Notes: a model not told the origin generated them from the letters alone. A stretch of 23,226 nt of DNA from Verrucomicrobiota bacterium (GCA_016871475.1 VHDG01000002.1:1-23226), one strand, 5' to 3'; counted from the stretch's first letter, positions 1-7,436 are shown. Translations and numbers: made by a program.

Positions 1-879
1 GAAAAGGCTCTGCGCGCCATCGGCGCCACCCATCTCCACGTGGAGGTGAAAATACCCTCAGGTACGCCGCCCCAGCCCGGTGCTCAGTCGACCTCAGGCC
101 CAAACCCCTGGGCTGGCCAGAATCGCGTCGCGGGTGTGAGCAAAATCATCGCGGTGGCCAGTGGAAAAGGAGGGGTCGGAAAATCCACTTGCTCCGTCAA
201 CCTCGCCATCGCACTGAAACAGCTCGGCTTCCGCGTTGGGCTTCTGGACTGCGACATTTACGGTCCCAGCATCCCCCTCATGATGGGTATCCGCCAGAAG
301 CCCGAGATCAGCGCGGAGGAAAAGCTCCTCCCGCCCATGGCCCATGGAATCAAGTTGATGAGCATGGGCTTCCTCCTTGATGGGGACACACCCGTGATCT
401 GGCGAGGCCCGATGATCGTTAAGACCATCCAACAGTTCCTCTTCGCAGTCGACTGGGGTGACCTGGATTATCTCCTCGTGGACCTCCCACCCGGCACCGG
501 GGATGCCCAGCTCACCTTGTGCCAAACGGTGCCCCTGGATGGTGGAGTGATCATCACCACCCCGCAGGAGGCTTCATTGGGTGTTGTTCGGAAGGGAATC
601 GCGATGTTCGAGAAGGTCAACGTGAAGATTCTGGGCATCGTGGAAAACATGAGCTACTTCACAACGCCTCAGGGCGAAAGAGTGGAGATCTTCGGACACG
701 CAGGGGGGAGAGCAGAGGCGGCCCGCATGAAACTGCCCTTCCTCGGCGAGATCCCCATCTTTACGGAGATCCGGGTCGGTGGTGACCAGGGCCAGCCTGT
801 GACGGCCACGAGCCCCAAGGAGGCTCCGGCTCGCGCATTTCACTCCATCGCAGAAGGGCTGATCAGCGCGGTTTCTTAG
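1..879 (+). CDS. mrp: Mrp/ApbC-family Fe-S cluster carrier ATPase (5' truncated by window edge)
   Basis: P-loop NTPase of the Mrp/ApbC/NBP35 family, which carries and transfers iron-sulfur clusters to apoproteins in the cytoplasm. The frame is open to base 1. The first residues (EKALRAIGATHLHVEVKIPS) look like the end of the DUF59/MIP18-like domain that precedes the ATPase in full-length Mrp, so the GTG at 40 is probably not the start and the gene begins outside the window. Seen: a deviant Walker A, ASGKGGVGKST, at about 157-189; DCDIYGPS at about 250; the family segment WRGPM near 400; and DLPPGTGD near 480. The oddity is in the segment ENMSYF near 640, which continues TTPQGER where many Mrp proteins have a CxxC that binds the bridging cluster, so no cysteine pair is present. 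The gene converges on lysA with a 39-nt gap. Family assignment is secure; cluster-carrier activity is inferred. Confidence 0.95.
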   Translation, partial: EKALRAIGATHLHVEVKIPSGTPPQPGAQSTSGPNPWAGQNRVAGVSKIIAVASGKGGVGKSTCSVNLAIALKQLGFRVGLLDCDIYGPSIPLMMGIRQKPEISAEEKLLPPMAHGIKLMSMGFLLDGDTPVIWRGPMIVKTIQQFLFAVDWGDLDYLLVDLPPGTGDAQLTLCQTVPLDGGVIITTPQEASLGVVRKGIAMFEKVNVKILGIVENMSYFTTPQGERVEIFGHAGGRAEAARMKLPFLGEIPIFTEIRVGGDQGQPVTATSPKEAPARAFHSIAEGLISAVS

Positions 880-880
880 T

Positions 881-914
881 TGAGCAGCCTGATCGCTGAT
901 AGCTCTGGGGCTCA
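881..914. terminator. Weak hairpin between convergent mrp and lysA
   Basis: The arms TGAGC (881-885) and GCTCA (910-914) are complementary and lie in the 39-nt gap between the mrp stop and the lysA stop. A CC/GG pair can add to the stem inside a mismatch. No T-run follows on either strand, so a role in ending transcription from both sides is only inferred from position. Confidence 0.25.
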
Positions 915-918
915 GCCT

Positions 919-2217
919 TCACCGGAACCATTCGGGAAGCGATTCGAGTTTCCAAATATCATCCAAAGACTGGCGTCGGCGTACCAGAGCGGATTGCTTT
1001 CCATGGACCAGGACCTCGGCTGCCAGACCGCGTGTGTTGTAATTGGAGCCCATCACCGAGCCGTAAGCCCCGGCACTCAACAACGCCAGACAGTCCCCTT
1101 CCCCAACCTTGGGCAAAGGTCTGTCCTTCGCAAAGTAGTCACCTGATTCACAGATCGGCCCCACCACATCGCTCGGAATCCGAGCTCCGCCCTTGGCCGC
1201 AACAGGCACGATCTGATGGTAGGAATCGTAAAATGCCGGGCGAATCAGGTCATTCATGGCAGCGTCCACGATCACGAAATTCTTACGGCCCGTCCGCTTC
1301 ACATACTCAACCCGGGTGACGAGGATACCGGCGTTGCCGACGATGAACCGACCCGGCTCCAGGAGCACACGCAGCCCGAGAGGCTGGAGCATGGGGACCA
1401 GGGTTGTGGCATAAACCGACGGCGTGAGAATCTTTCGGGCTGCGGTGGTTTTCCACCAGTTGATCTCGCCGCTTTCCAGCGCAGGTTCATACACGATCCC
1501 GATTCCGCCTCCGATGCTGATGAACTCAAACCCGTAACGTGAGGCCAGCTTGGAAACCAGCGGGGCGATCTTCGCCACAGCCCGCTCAAAGGGCTTCACA
1601 TCGGTCAGTTGCGACCCTATGTGCATCTGAATCCCGCGCAGGTTGATATTCTTCAGCTTGCTGGCGCGGGAATAGACACCCTCCACCTTCTCGTAGGCGA
1701 TGCCGAACTTGTTCTCGTAGGTGCCCGTGGTGATCTTGGCGTGAGTTCCCGCGTCGACATTTGGGTTGACCCGGACGGCCACCGGTGCGCGTTTCTTCAT
1801 GCGAGCCGCCACAGCATTGATCCGGGCCAGTTCGGGCTCGCTTTCCACGTTGAAGGAGTAGATGCCGTGTTTGAGCGCGAACTCGATCTCAGCCTCCGTC
1901 TTGCCAACCCCTGCGAACACACACTTTCGAGGGTCTCCCCCGGCGGCGATGACCCGGCGAAGCTCGCCCTCGCTCACAACATCGAAGCCGGCTCCAAGGT
2001 CCGCCAGGGTGCGCATGACCGCCTGGTTTGAATTGGCCTTCATGGCGTAACACACCATGTGATCGAGCGTTGACAATGAGCGATCCAGCTTCTGGAAATG
2101 ATCCGTCAGTGTGCTCTGCGAATACACATAGAGCGGGGTGCCGTACTTCTCCACCAGAGAACGAATGGCTACAGCCTCGCAGAAAAGCTCGGAGCCGCTG
2201 TAATGGAAATCGTGCAT
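919..2217 (-). CDS. lysA: Diaminopimelate decarboxylase
   Basis: PLP-dependent fold-type III decarboxylase converting meso-diaminopimelate to L-lysine, the last step of lysine biosynthesis, in the cytoplasm. The 432-residue length is normal for LysA. Seen: the PLP lysine in YAMKAN (K60); HIGSQ (H199); the glycine-rich phosphate-binding loop SIGGGIG (235-241); EPGRF (287-291); the catalytic CESGD (356-360); and AGAYG (382-386). The C-terminal barrel is complete. The ATG at 2217 gives the usual N-terminus, a short lead before the alanine-racemase-like barrel. The lipoprotein gene lies 58 nt upstream on the same strand and may share its transcript. No Shine-Dalgarno is evident. The closest alternatives, ornithine/arginine decarboxylases, lack this CESGD context, so LysA is preferred. 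Confidence 0.96.
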   Translation of the reverse strand: MHDFHYSGSELFCEAVAIRSLVEKYGTPLYVYSQSTLTDHFQKLDRSLSTLDHMVCYAMKANSNQAVMRTLADLGAGFDVVSEGELRRVIAAGGDPRKCVFAGVGKTEAEIEFALKHGIYSFNVESEPELARINAVAARMKKRAPVAVRVNPNVDAGTHAKITTGTYENKFGIAYEKVEGVYSRASKLKNINLRGIQMHIGSQLTDVKPFERAVAKIAPLVSKLASRYGFEFISIGGGIGIVYEPALESGEINWWKTTAARKILTPSVYATTLVPMLQPLGLRVLLEPGRFIVGNAGILVTRVEYVKRTGRKNFVIVDAAMNDLIRPAFYDSYHQIVPVAAKGGARIPSDVVGPICESGDYFAKDRPLPKVGEGDCLALLSAGAYGSVMGSNYNTRGLAAEVLVHGKQSALVRRRQSLDDIWKLESLPEWFR

Positions 2218-2275
2218 GTCAAATATCGATTATTTCAAAGGGGTGCTGACGGAGGGTGTGACACCGTTGGGGATG

Positions 2276-2653
2276 TCACTCGATGCGAAGCTGGTAGGGC
2301 GATGAAAGCTTGCTGTCACGTCCGGGCGCGCCGAACCGGTTGTAGCTGTAGTCGAACTTGAAATGATAGGTGACTTCGTTCTGCGTGCGGGCCACCGGGA
2401 TCGCCGCCTCCCAACGATACTGTGTCTTGAGAGTCCGGCGCATCGGATACGTCTTGTCGCCCACCACCACGGTGGGGTTGATGGTGTGATGCTGCATGCT
2501 CTGTTGGTTGGAAGTCAGCTCCACCTCAACAGGATAGATGCCGGTGTCGTTCCGGGGCTGCTGGGACGGCGTCAGGTTGGTGATCCGTGTGTTGGAGCAG
2601 CCCGCGAACACCAAGGCTGCCGCTGCGAGGATTGCGATGCGCATCATAGTCAT
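2276..2653 (-). CDS. Small predicted lipoprotein, unknown function
   Basis: A 125-residue protein with a clear lipoprotein signal: MTMMRIAILAAAALVFAGC, with lipobox VFAGC at residues 15-19, followed directly by a short Ser/Asn-rich stretch. This predicts lipid attachment at C19 and location in the outer or inner membrane facing the periplasm. The mature part (about 106 residues) is polar and rich in alternating beta-strand patterns (YPVEVEL, PTVVVGD, YRWEAAIPV, VTYHFKFDYSY), suggesting one beta-sandwich or Ig-like domain. I do not recognise a named family. The frame continues open upstream across aroC, but the signal peptide fixes the start at 2653, or at in-frame ATGs at 2647 or 2644. It lies 58 nt upstream of lysA and diverges from aroC. 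A functional link to lysine synthesis is not implied. Confidence 0.82.
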   Translation of the reverse strand: MTMMRIAILAAAALVFAGCSNTRITNLTPSQQPRNDTGIYPVEVELTSNQQSMQHHTINPTVVVGDKTYPMRRTLKTQYRWEAAIPVARTQNEVTYHFKFDYSYNRFGAPGRDSKLSSPYQLRIE

Positions 2654-2758
2654 GATAAACGCGTGCAGCCTGCCGGGCGGTATCCTCGTTGGCAAGTGTG
2701 TTCCTGCATCCAACTCCTCACTTGAAATGAGGTAAAGGCCTCGCCCAACATCCACCCC
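2654..2758. promoter_or_regulatory. Divergent intergenic region between lipoprotein/lysA and aroC
   Basis: These 105 bp separate oppositely oriented start codons, so promoters for both directions are expected here. I see no convincing -35/-10 pair. A short inverted repeat (CCTCA at 2716-2720, TGAGG at 2728-2732, 7-nt loop) lies about 26 nt before the aroC start and could be an operator or chance. No Shine-Dalgarno precedes either start. Confidence 0.35.
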
Positions 2759-3850
2759 ATGGCGAATTCCTTCGGCACCTTGTTCCGCATCACCACCTGG
2801 GGCGAATCCCACGGCGGAGGCGTCGGCGTCGTCCTCGATGGCTGCCCTCCCCTGCTCCATTTGTCTGAAGCCGACATCCAACCGGATCTCGACCGCCGCC
2901 GCCCAGGCCAGTCCAGGATTGTCACGCCCCGCAAGGAATCCGATACCGTCTCCATCCTCTCGGGCACCTTCGCAGGAAAAACCCTCGGCACCCCCATCTC
3001 CATGATGGTTCGCAATGAGGATGCCCGCCCCGAGGCATATAGCGAAATGGCCGAAAAATTTCGTCCCTCCCATGCGGACTATACCTACTTCGCCAAATAC
3101 GGGTTCCGAAACTGGCAGGGAGGAGGCCGGAGCAGTGCCCGCGAAACCATCGGACGCGTTGCCGCCGGTGCCGTCGCCAAGAAGCTCCTGCGCGAACGCT
3201 TCGGAGTCGAGATCCTCGCCTGGGTTCAGCAAGTCCAGGGAATCAAAGCCCGCATCGATCACACCAAGGTTTGCTTCTCCGATGTGGAGTCCAACATCGT
3301 TCGTTGCCCCGACGCCTCCGCAGCACGCCGCATGATTCGACTGATCGAGTCCATGCGCAAGGCCGGGGACAGCGTGGGTGGCATCGTGGAAGGCATTGCG
3401 AGAGGTGTCCCTCCAGGCTGGGGAGCTCCCGTATTCGACCGCCTCGAAGCCGACCTCGCCAAGGGAATGCTCAGTCTCCCGGCCTCCAAGGGCTTCGAAA
3501 TCGGAAGCGGATTTGATGGAATTGCACTGACCGGCCGGGAACATAACGACGCCTTTCGCATGCGGGCAGGCAAGGTCAGAACAGTCACCAACCGTTCTGG
3601 AGGGGTGCAAGGGGGGATCTCCAACGGCGAGACAATCTATTTCCGGGTCGCCTTCAAGCCCGTCGCCACCGTCATGCACGAGCAAGACACCGTGGATGTC
3701 CGGCTCAGGAACACCCGCCTGCGTGGCCGTGGACGTCACGACCCGTGTGTGCTTCCTCGAGCGGTGCCCATGGTTGAAGCCATGACGGCGCTGGTGCTGG
3801 CCGACCACGCCTTGCGTCAAAGAGCTCAAAACGAATGGCCGGAACGATGA
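2759..3850 (+). CDS. aroC: Chorismate synthase
   Basis: Converts 5-enolpyruvylshikimate-3-phosphate to chorismate using reduced FMN, the final step of the shikimate pathway, in the cytoplasm. The 363 residues match the family length. Seen: the N-terminal signature FRITTWGESHG (9-19), with the catalytic His in GESHG; RRPGQS (47-52); FRPSHADYTY (101-110); GGGRSSARET (121-130); and, near the C-terminus, the RHDPC region followed by LPRAVPMVEA, which completes the FMN/substrate site. The ATG at 2759 gives the standard MANSFG start. MoxR follows after 24 nt on the same strand and may be cotranscribed. The opposite strand carries a long open frame across aroC, which I regard as a composition shadow. 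Confidence 0.97.
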   Translation: MANSFGTLFRITTWGESHGGGVGVVLDGCPPLLHLSEADIQPDLDRRRPGQSRIVTPRKESDTVSILSGTFAGKTLGTPISMMVRNEDARPEAYSEMAEKFRPSHADYTYFAKYGFRNWQGGGRSSARETIGRVAAGAVAKKLLRERFGVEILAWVQQVQGIKARIDHTKVCFSDVESNIVRCPDASAARRMIRLIESMRKAGDSVGGIVEGIARGVPPGWGAPVFDRLEADLAKGMLSLPASKGFEIGSGFDGIALTGREHNDAFRMRAGKVRTVTNRSGGVQGGISNGETIYFRVAFKPVATVMHEQDTVDVRLRNTRLRGRGRHDPCVLPRAVPMVEAMTALVLADHALRQRAQNEWPER

Positions 3851-3874
3851 GTCCCAGGTCGTGTCTAATAGCCA

Positions 3875-4837
3875 ATGGATGATTCACAAATCGTGACAAC
3901 CCCTCGTTCAACCGCAGAAAATTTCACGAGAGTGGCGGCTCATATCGGGAAGGTGATGCGCAGCCAGGAGGGGTCGATCCGCAAGCTGATGGCAGCGATG
4001 CTCACCGGAGGCCATGTGTTGCTGGAGGATTATCCAGGAACAGGAAAAACCACCCTCGCCAAAGCGCTTGCAAGGTCCATCAGCACACGCTTCCGGAGGG
4101 TTCAGTTCACACCTGATCTCCTCCCTTCTGATGTGCTGGGAGTCTCGATTTACAACCAACGCGATCAGGAGTTCAGATTTCACGAAGGCCCGGTATTCAC
4201 CAACATTCTGCTCGCGGATGAGATCAATCGTGCCTCTCCAAGAACCCAGTCTGCTTTGCTGGAAGCCATGGCTGAGGGTCAGGTGACCGTCGAAGGCGAA
4301 AGACGTCCGCTCCCAAGCCTCTTCTTCGTGATCGCCACGGAGAACCCTGTGGAGTTTCGCGGCACCTATCCCTTGCCAGAGGCTCAAATGGATCGGTTCG
4401 CAATGCAATTCAGCCTGGGCTATGTGCCGGAAGACGAAGAAGTGGCGATTCTCACAGCCCAGGAAAAAGGTCATCCTCTCGACAACCTTGACGCATGTCT
4501 CACCGAGGCGGAGGTGGACCGAATGCGGGAGGAAATCCGAGCCATACGGATCAGCGAAGAGGTGAAGCACTACATTGTAAAGCTTGCGGCATCGACGCGT
4601 GGAGCGCCCGGAGTGCAACTGGGAGCAAGTCCCAGAGCCTCGATCGCGCTGATGAAGGCCGCGCAAGCCATTGCAGCCTTTGATGGAAGTTCCTTTGTCA
4701 CCCCGGATCATGTGCAGGAGCTGGCGATTCCGGTCCTTGCACATCGTCTCGTCATGGACCAGCAAGCTCGTTTCTCAGGCGCTTCTGCCCGAGCCACGAT
4801 CGAAGAGACGGTCAAAAAAACTCCGGTTCCTGCGTAG
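3875..4837 (+). CDS. MoxR-family AAA+ ATPase
   Basis: A 320-residue MoxR-type AAA+ ATPase, a chaperone-like class that helps assemble or activate partner proteins, often with VWA domains, at the cell envelope. Seen: Walker A PGTGKTT (54-60); the helix-2 insert region LLPSDVLGVSIY (83-93); Walker B ILLADEINR (111-119); sensor 1 IATENP (153-158); the arginine-containing LPEAQMDRF (167-175); and a C-terminal helical lid ending in ARFSG...ETVKKTPVPA. It appears full length. MoxR genes are normally followed by DUF58, transglutaminase or VWA genes. Here the next gene is an unrelated nucleotidyltransferase 123 nt on, so the partner is missing or elsewhere. No Shine-Dalgarno precedes the ATG; the alternative in-frame start at residue 28 would remove family sequence. 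Confidence 0.93.
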   Translation: MDDSQIVTTPRSTAENFTRVAAHIGKVMRSQEGSIRKLMAAMLTGGHVLLEDYPGTGKTTLAKALARSISTRFRRVQFTPDLLPSDVLGVSIYNQRDQEFRFHEGPVFTNILLADEINRASPRTQSALLEAMAEGQVTVEGERRPLPSLFFVIATENPVEFRGTYPLPEAQMDRFAMQFSLGYVPEDEEVAILTAQEKGHPLDNLDACLTEAEVDRMREEIRAIRISEEVKHYIVKLAASTRGAPGVQLGASPRASIALMKAAQAIAAFDGSSFVTPDHVQELAIPVLAHRLVMDQQARFSGASARATIEETVKKTPVPA

Positions 4838-4960
4838 GTTTCTGAACGCACCGCAGGTGGCCATCCAGCAGAGCCTGCTCGAACACCGGACCTCTCCAGA
4901 TTCAGGTCTCCATCCGGCACTGGCCAAGGTGCGGCCTGTGATCAATACGCGCGCCCTGGA
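4838..4960 (+). other. Intergenic gap between MoxR and the nucleotidyltransferase cassette
   Basis: This 123-bp stretch has no supported gene, no clear terminator hairpin and no obvious promoter. A frame shifted relative to MoxR stays open through it (reading RRFLNAPQVAIQQSLL), but it has no suitable start and matches no family I know. It marks the switch from housekeeping genes to the RlaP/HD cassette and is the natural place to look for an insertion boundary or a decayed MoxR partner gene. Confidence 0.4.
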
Positions 4961-5953
4961 ATGTCGCACCAGCCGAACAACATCTTCGCCGGAACCCAGG
5001 TGGTTTCACTCGTGGAAGTGCGCGGCACGAACGATTCACTCGTGCATCCGCGCGGTGCGGTAGGCGTCGTTACGCGCACGCCGGCGGTGGAAGGCGAAAA
5101 ATTCCTCGTGCGCTTTCCGGACGGCTTCGAAGCTGCACTCGCCCGGGACCAGCTCGATGTCCTGAAACATTTCAAAGACCGCCTCGGACCGCGCACGACC
5201 GGAAAGTCGGTCTCCGACCCGGCGTCAGCCAACTCAGACAATGGCGCTCCCGTGGAGGTGGCGGACCACGGCTTTGACCTTGAATCCTTCATCCTCTACC
5301 GCTGTGTCGTGGGCTCGCGCGCGTATGGACTCGATACCGACGCCTCGGACACAGACCGCCGCGGCATTTACCTCGCGCCCGCTGACCTTCAATGGTCTCT
5401 GTTCGGCGCACCCGAGCAGTTTGAGGACAACGCCGCGCAGAGCTGTTACTGGGAGCTGCAGAAATTCCTCACCATGGCGCTCAAGGCCAATCCGAATATC
5501 CTCGAGTGCCTCTACTCGCCGCTGGTCGAGAAAGTCACGCCGCTCGGCGCAGAGTTATTGGCCATGCGCGATGTCTTCCTGAGCCAGATGATTTTCCAGA
5601 CCTTTAACGGCTACGCGATGAGCCAGTTCAAGAAGATTGAGCAGGATATCCGTAATCATGGTGAGGTCCGTTGGAAGCACGCCATGCACCTGCTGCGCCT
5701 GCTGCTGACCGGTGCGGCAACCTTGAGGGAATGCCGGGTGCCCGTGCGTGTGGAGACCCATCGCGACCGCCTGCTCGCCGTCAAGCGCGGCGAACTGCCG
5801 TGGGCCGAAGTGGACGCCTGGCGCAAGGAACTCTACCACGACTTCGAACGCGCCCTGGCCGAAACCAAACTGCCCGAACGGCCGGACTACGAGGCAGCGA
5901 ATCGATTCCTCATCAAAGCGCGGCGGGACATGGCACGCTCCAATCCACTTTGA
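4961..5953 (+). CDS. RlaP/YcgL-family nucleotidyltransferase with N-terminal beta domain
   Basis: A 330-residue member of the polymerase-beta-fold nucleotidyltransferases of the COG3541/PF10127 group (RlaP, named for its link to RNA repair). Residues 7-75 form a small separate domain (IFAGTQVVSL, HPRGAVGVV, FLVRFPDGFEAAL) with a strand pattern like an SH3/KOW-type barrel, suggesting nucleic-acid or protein binding. Residues 80-105 are a polar linker. The catalytic domain has the hallmark VGSRAYGLDTDASDTDRRG (117-135), with GS at 118-119 and metal-binding D130 and D132. A helical C-terminal part carries WKHAMHLLRLLLTG, typical of the family. Substrate is unknown; addition of a nucleotide to RNA ends is inferred from the family. 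The ATG at 4961 has no Shine-Dalgarno. An HD hydrolase follows after 29 nt and a second family member after that. Confidence 0.88.
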   Translation: MSHQPNNIFAGTQVVSLVEVRGTNDSLVHPRGAVGVVTRTPAVEGEKFLVRFPDGFEAALARDQLDVLKHFKDRLGPRTTGKSVSDPASANSDNGAPVEVADHGFDLESFILYRCVVGSRAYGLDTDASDTDRRGIYLAPADLQWSLFGAPEQFEDNAAQSCYWELQKFLTMALKANPNILECLYSPLVEKVTPLGAELLAMRDVFLSQMIFQTFNGYAMSQFKKIEQDIRNHGEVRWKHAMHLLRLLLTGAATLRECRVPVRVETHRDRLLAVKRGELPWAEVDAWRKELYHDFERALAETKLPERPDYEAANRFLIKARRDMARSNPL

Positions 5954-5982
5954 CCCGCTGACTATCTCATCAAGCTACGAGC

Positions 5983-6609
5983 ATGAACTGGCCTGAACAG
6001 GATCGTTGGCTCCAATTGTGGCAGGCTGCCGGTCTTGGTGGCGATGCTCCGGCTTGGTACGAGAAATTGACGGCAGCTTACGCCGAGCCCCAGCGGCACT
6101 ATCACAACCAGCAGCACATCGCGGAATGTCTGGCGGAGTTCGACAACGCGAGGCACCTCGCCCAAGACCCGGCGGCGGTTGAGTTGGCGTTGTGGTTTCA
6201 CGATGCCGTTTACGATCCCAAGGCCGGCGACAACGAGGAGCGCAGCGCGGCGATGGCGGTGAACTGCCTCGAAGGTGAAGGACAATCCAAGCTTGCCGCA
6301 ACAGTGGGCAGGTTGGTGATGGCGACGAAGTCTCACAGCATCGAGGCTGGCCCCGATGCCGGTCTGCTGGTGGATGTGGACCTGAGCATCCTCGGCAAGG
6401 ACGAGGCTCGCTTCTCGGAGTATGAAGCGCAGATTCGAGAGGAATATCGTTGGGTGCCCGGGATGGTGTTCAAACCCAAGCGTGCGGAGATTCTCCAGCG
6501 TTTCCTGGACCGCAGACGCATCTACACGACGGACCTTTTCGCAGCAAGGTATGAGGCCAATGCACGGCGCAATCTGGGAAACTCAATTCGGAAACTGAAA
6601 GGCGTGTGA
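5983..6609 (+). CDS. HD-domain metal-dependent phosphohydrolase (COG4339 type)
   Basis: A 208-residue cytoplasmic HD-superfamily protein. The metal-binding pattern is visible as RHYHNQQHI (38-46; His 39, 41, 45), the doublet in ALWFHDAVYD (69-78; H73 D74), NEERSA (84-89), ATKSH (H118) and LLVDVDLSILG (128-138; D131, D133). This order fits the predicted metal-dependent HD phosphohydrolases of COG4339, whose substrate is not established. HD enzymes hydrolyse phosphomonoesters or phosphodiesters, including cyclic 2',3'-phosphates at RNA ends in some RNA-processing proteins. Lying between two RlaP-type nucleotidyltransferases, it could prepare or remove the end group they act on; this is inference. 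The TGA overlaps the next gene's GTG (GTGA), implying translational coupling. Confidence 0.88.
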   Translation: MNWPEQDRWLQLWQAAGLGGDAPAWYEKLTAAYAEPQRHYHNQQHIAECLAEFDNARHLAQDPAAVELALWFHDAVYDPKAGDNEERSAAMAVNCLEGEGQSKLAATVGRLVMATKSHSIEAGPDAGLLVDVDLSILGKDEARFSEYEAQIREEYRWVPGMVFKPKRAEILQRFLDRRRIYTTDLFAARYEANARRNLGNSIRKLKGV

Positions 6610-7436
6610 GGATGATCATCGATCCAAGGCTCAATCGCATCGTCGCGGCGCAGCCGCATCCGTTGCTCTTCGCTACCATCAGCGGGGCGCATCTCTACGG
6701 ATTCCCGTCCCCGGACTCCGATTTTGATCTCAGGGGTGCGCATGTGCTGCCGGTCGATCGAGTTGTGGGTCTGGAAGTGCGAGATGAAACACTTGAGGAC
6801 TCACGCGTCATTGAAGGCCTCGAAATGGACATCGTGAGCCATGACGCGAAAAAGTTCTTCAGTCTCTTGCTCAAAAAGAACGGGTATGTGCTGGAACAGC
6901 TGTTCTCACCGCTCATCGTGCTCACCACGCCCGAGCACGAGGAATTGAAGGCGATTTGCCAGACCAGACGCGCCAGGTCAGCGACGAACGCTCCGGAGGG
7001 CGTGATCACGAAGCACCACTCGCATCATTACTTCGGATTCGCGGAGACGCAGTGGAAGTTGTTTCTGAAGGAATCACCGCGTCGGGTGAAACCGCTGCTG
7101 TATGTCTATCGCGTGCTCTTGACGGGCATTCACCTCATGCGTACCGGCGTGGTCGAGGCGAATCTCGTGACGTTAAACCAGGAGGCGCGCTTGCCATACA
7201 TCGCGGAACTCATCGACCGCAAGACCAAGGGCGAGAACACAACGTTGGCGGATGCTGACGTGGCGTTTCACGAGACTGAATACCAGCGGCTGCGCGGCGC
7301 ATTGCAGGCCGCACACGACGCCAGTTCCCTGCCGGAATTGCCCAGCGACGAGACGCGTGCGTCCTTGAATGACTTACTGGTGAGAGTCCGGCTCTCGAAC
7401 CTGAATAGCCCAGCACCGGTAGGGACACGGGGTTGA
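6606..7436 (+). CDS. Second RlaP/YcgL-family nucleotidyltransferase
   Basis: A 276-residue nucleotidyltransferase of the same COG3541/PF10127 group as the gene at 4961, but clearly diverged and without its N-terminal beta domain. Seen: the family active-site stretch ISGAHLYGFPSPDSDFDLRG (25-44), with metal ligands D39 and D41 and the usual GS replaced by GA; the following LEMDIVSHDAKKFF; and a helical C-terminal part with VKPLLYVYRVLLTG, the counterpart of HLLRLLLTG in the other copy. The GTG at 6606 overlaps the HD stop by 4 nt. An ATG at 6612 is the alternative start and costs only two residues. The C-terminus ends in a short polar tail. Two unlike paralogues in one operon suggest different substrates or a heteromeric complex. 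It is the last gene of the cassette and converges on the SDR gene. Confidence 0.88.
   Translation: MRMIIDPRLNRIVAAQPHPLLFATISGAHLYGFPSPDSDFDLRGAHVLPVDRVVGLEVRDETLEDSRVIEGLEMDIVSHDAKKFFSLLLKKNGYVLEQLFSPLIVLTTPEHEELKAICQTRRARSATNAPEGVITKHHSHHYFGFAETQWKLFLKESPRRVKPLLYVYRVLLTGIHLMRTGVVEANLVTLNQEARLPYIAELIDRKTKGENTTLADADVAFHETEYQRLRGALQAAHDASSLPELPSDETRASLNDLLVRVRLSNLNSPAPVGTRG

Noticed and set aside
2255..2265. Short palindrome GGTGT-G-ACACC between the lipoprotein and lysA
   Set aside because: The stem is only 4 bp with a usable loop, has no T-run, and is easily expected by chance.
2654..3829. Long open minus-strand frame antisense to aroC, in frame with the lipoprotein
   Set aside because: aroC on the + strand has a full set of chorismate synthase signatures; the antisense translation is low in hydrophobic core pattern and matches nothing. 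The lipoprotein signal peptide places its real start at 2653.
4838..4960. Possible start of a DUF58-like gene in the gap after moxR
   Set aside because: The open frame has no suitable start codon and no hydrophobic segments or VWA motif as expected for a DUF58 protein.
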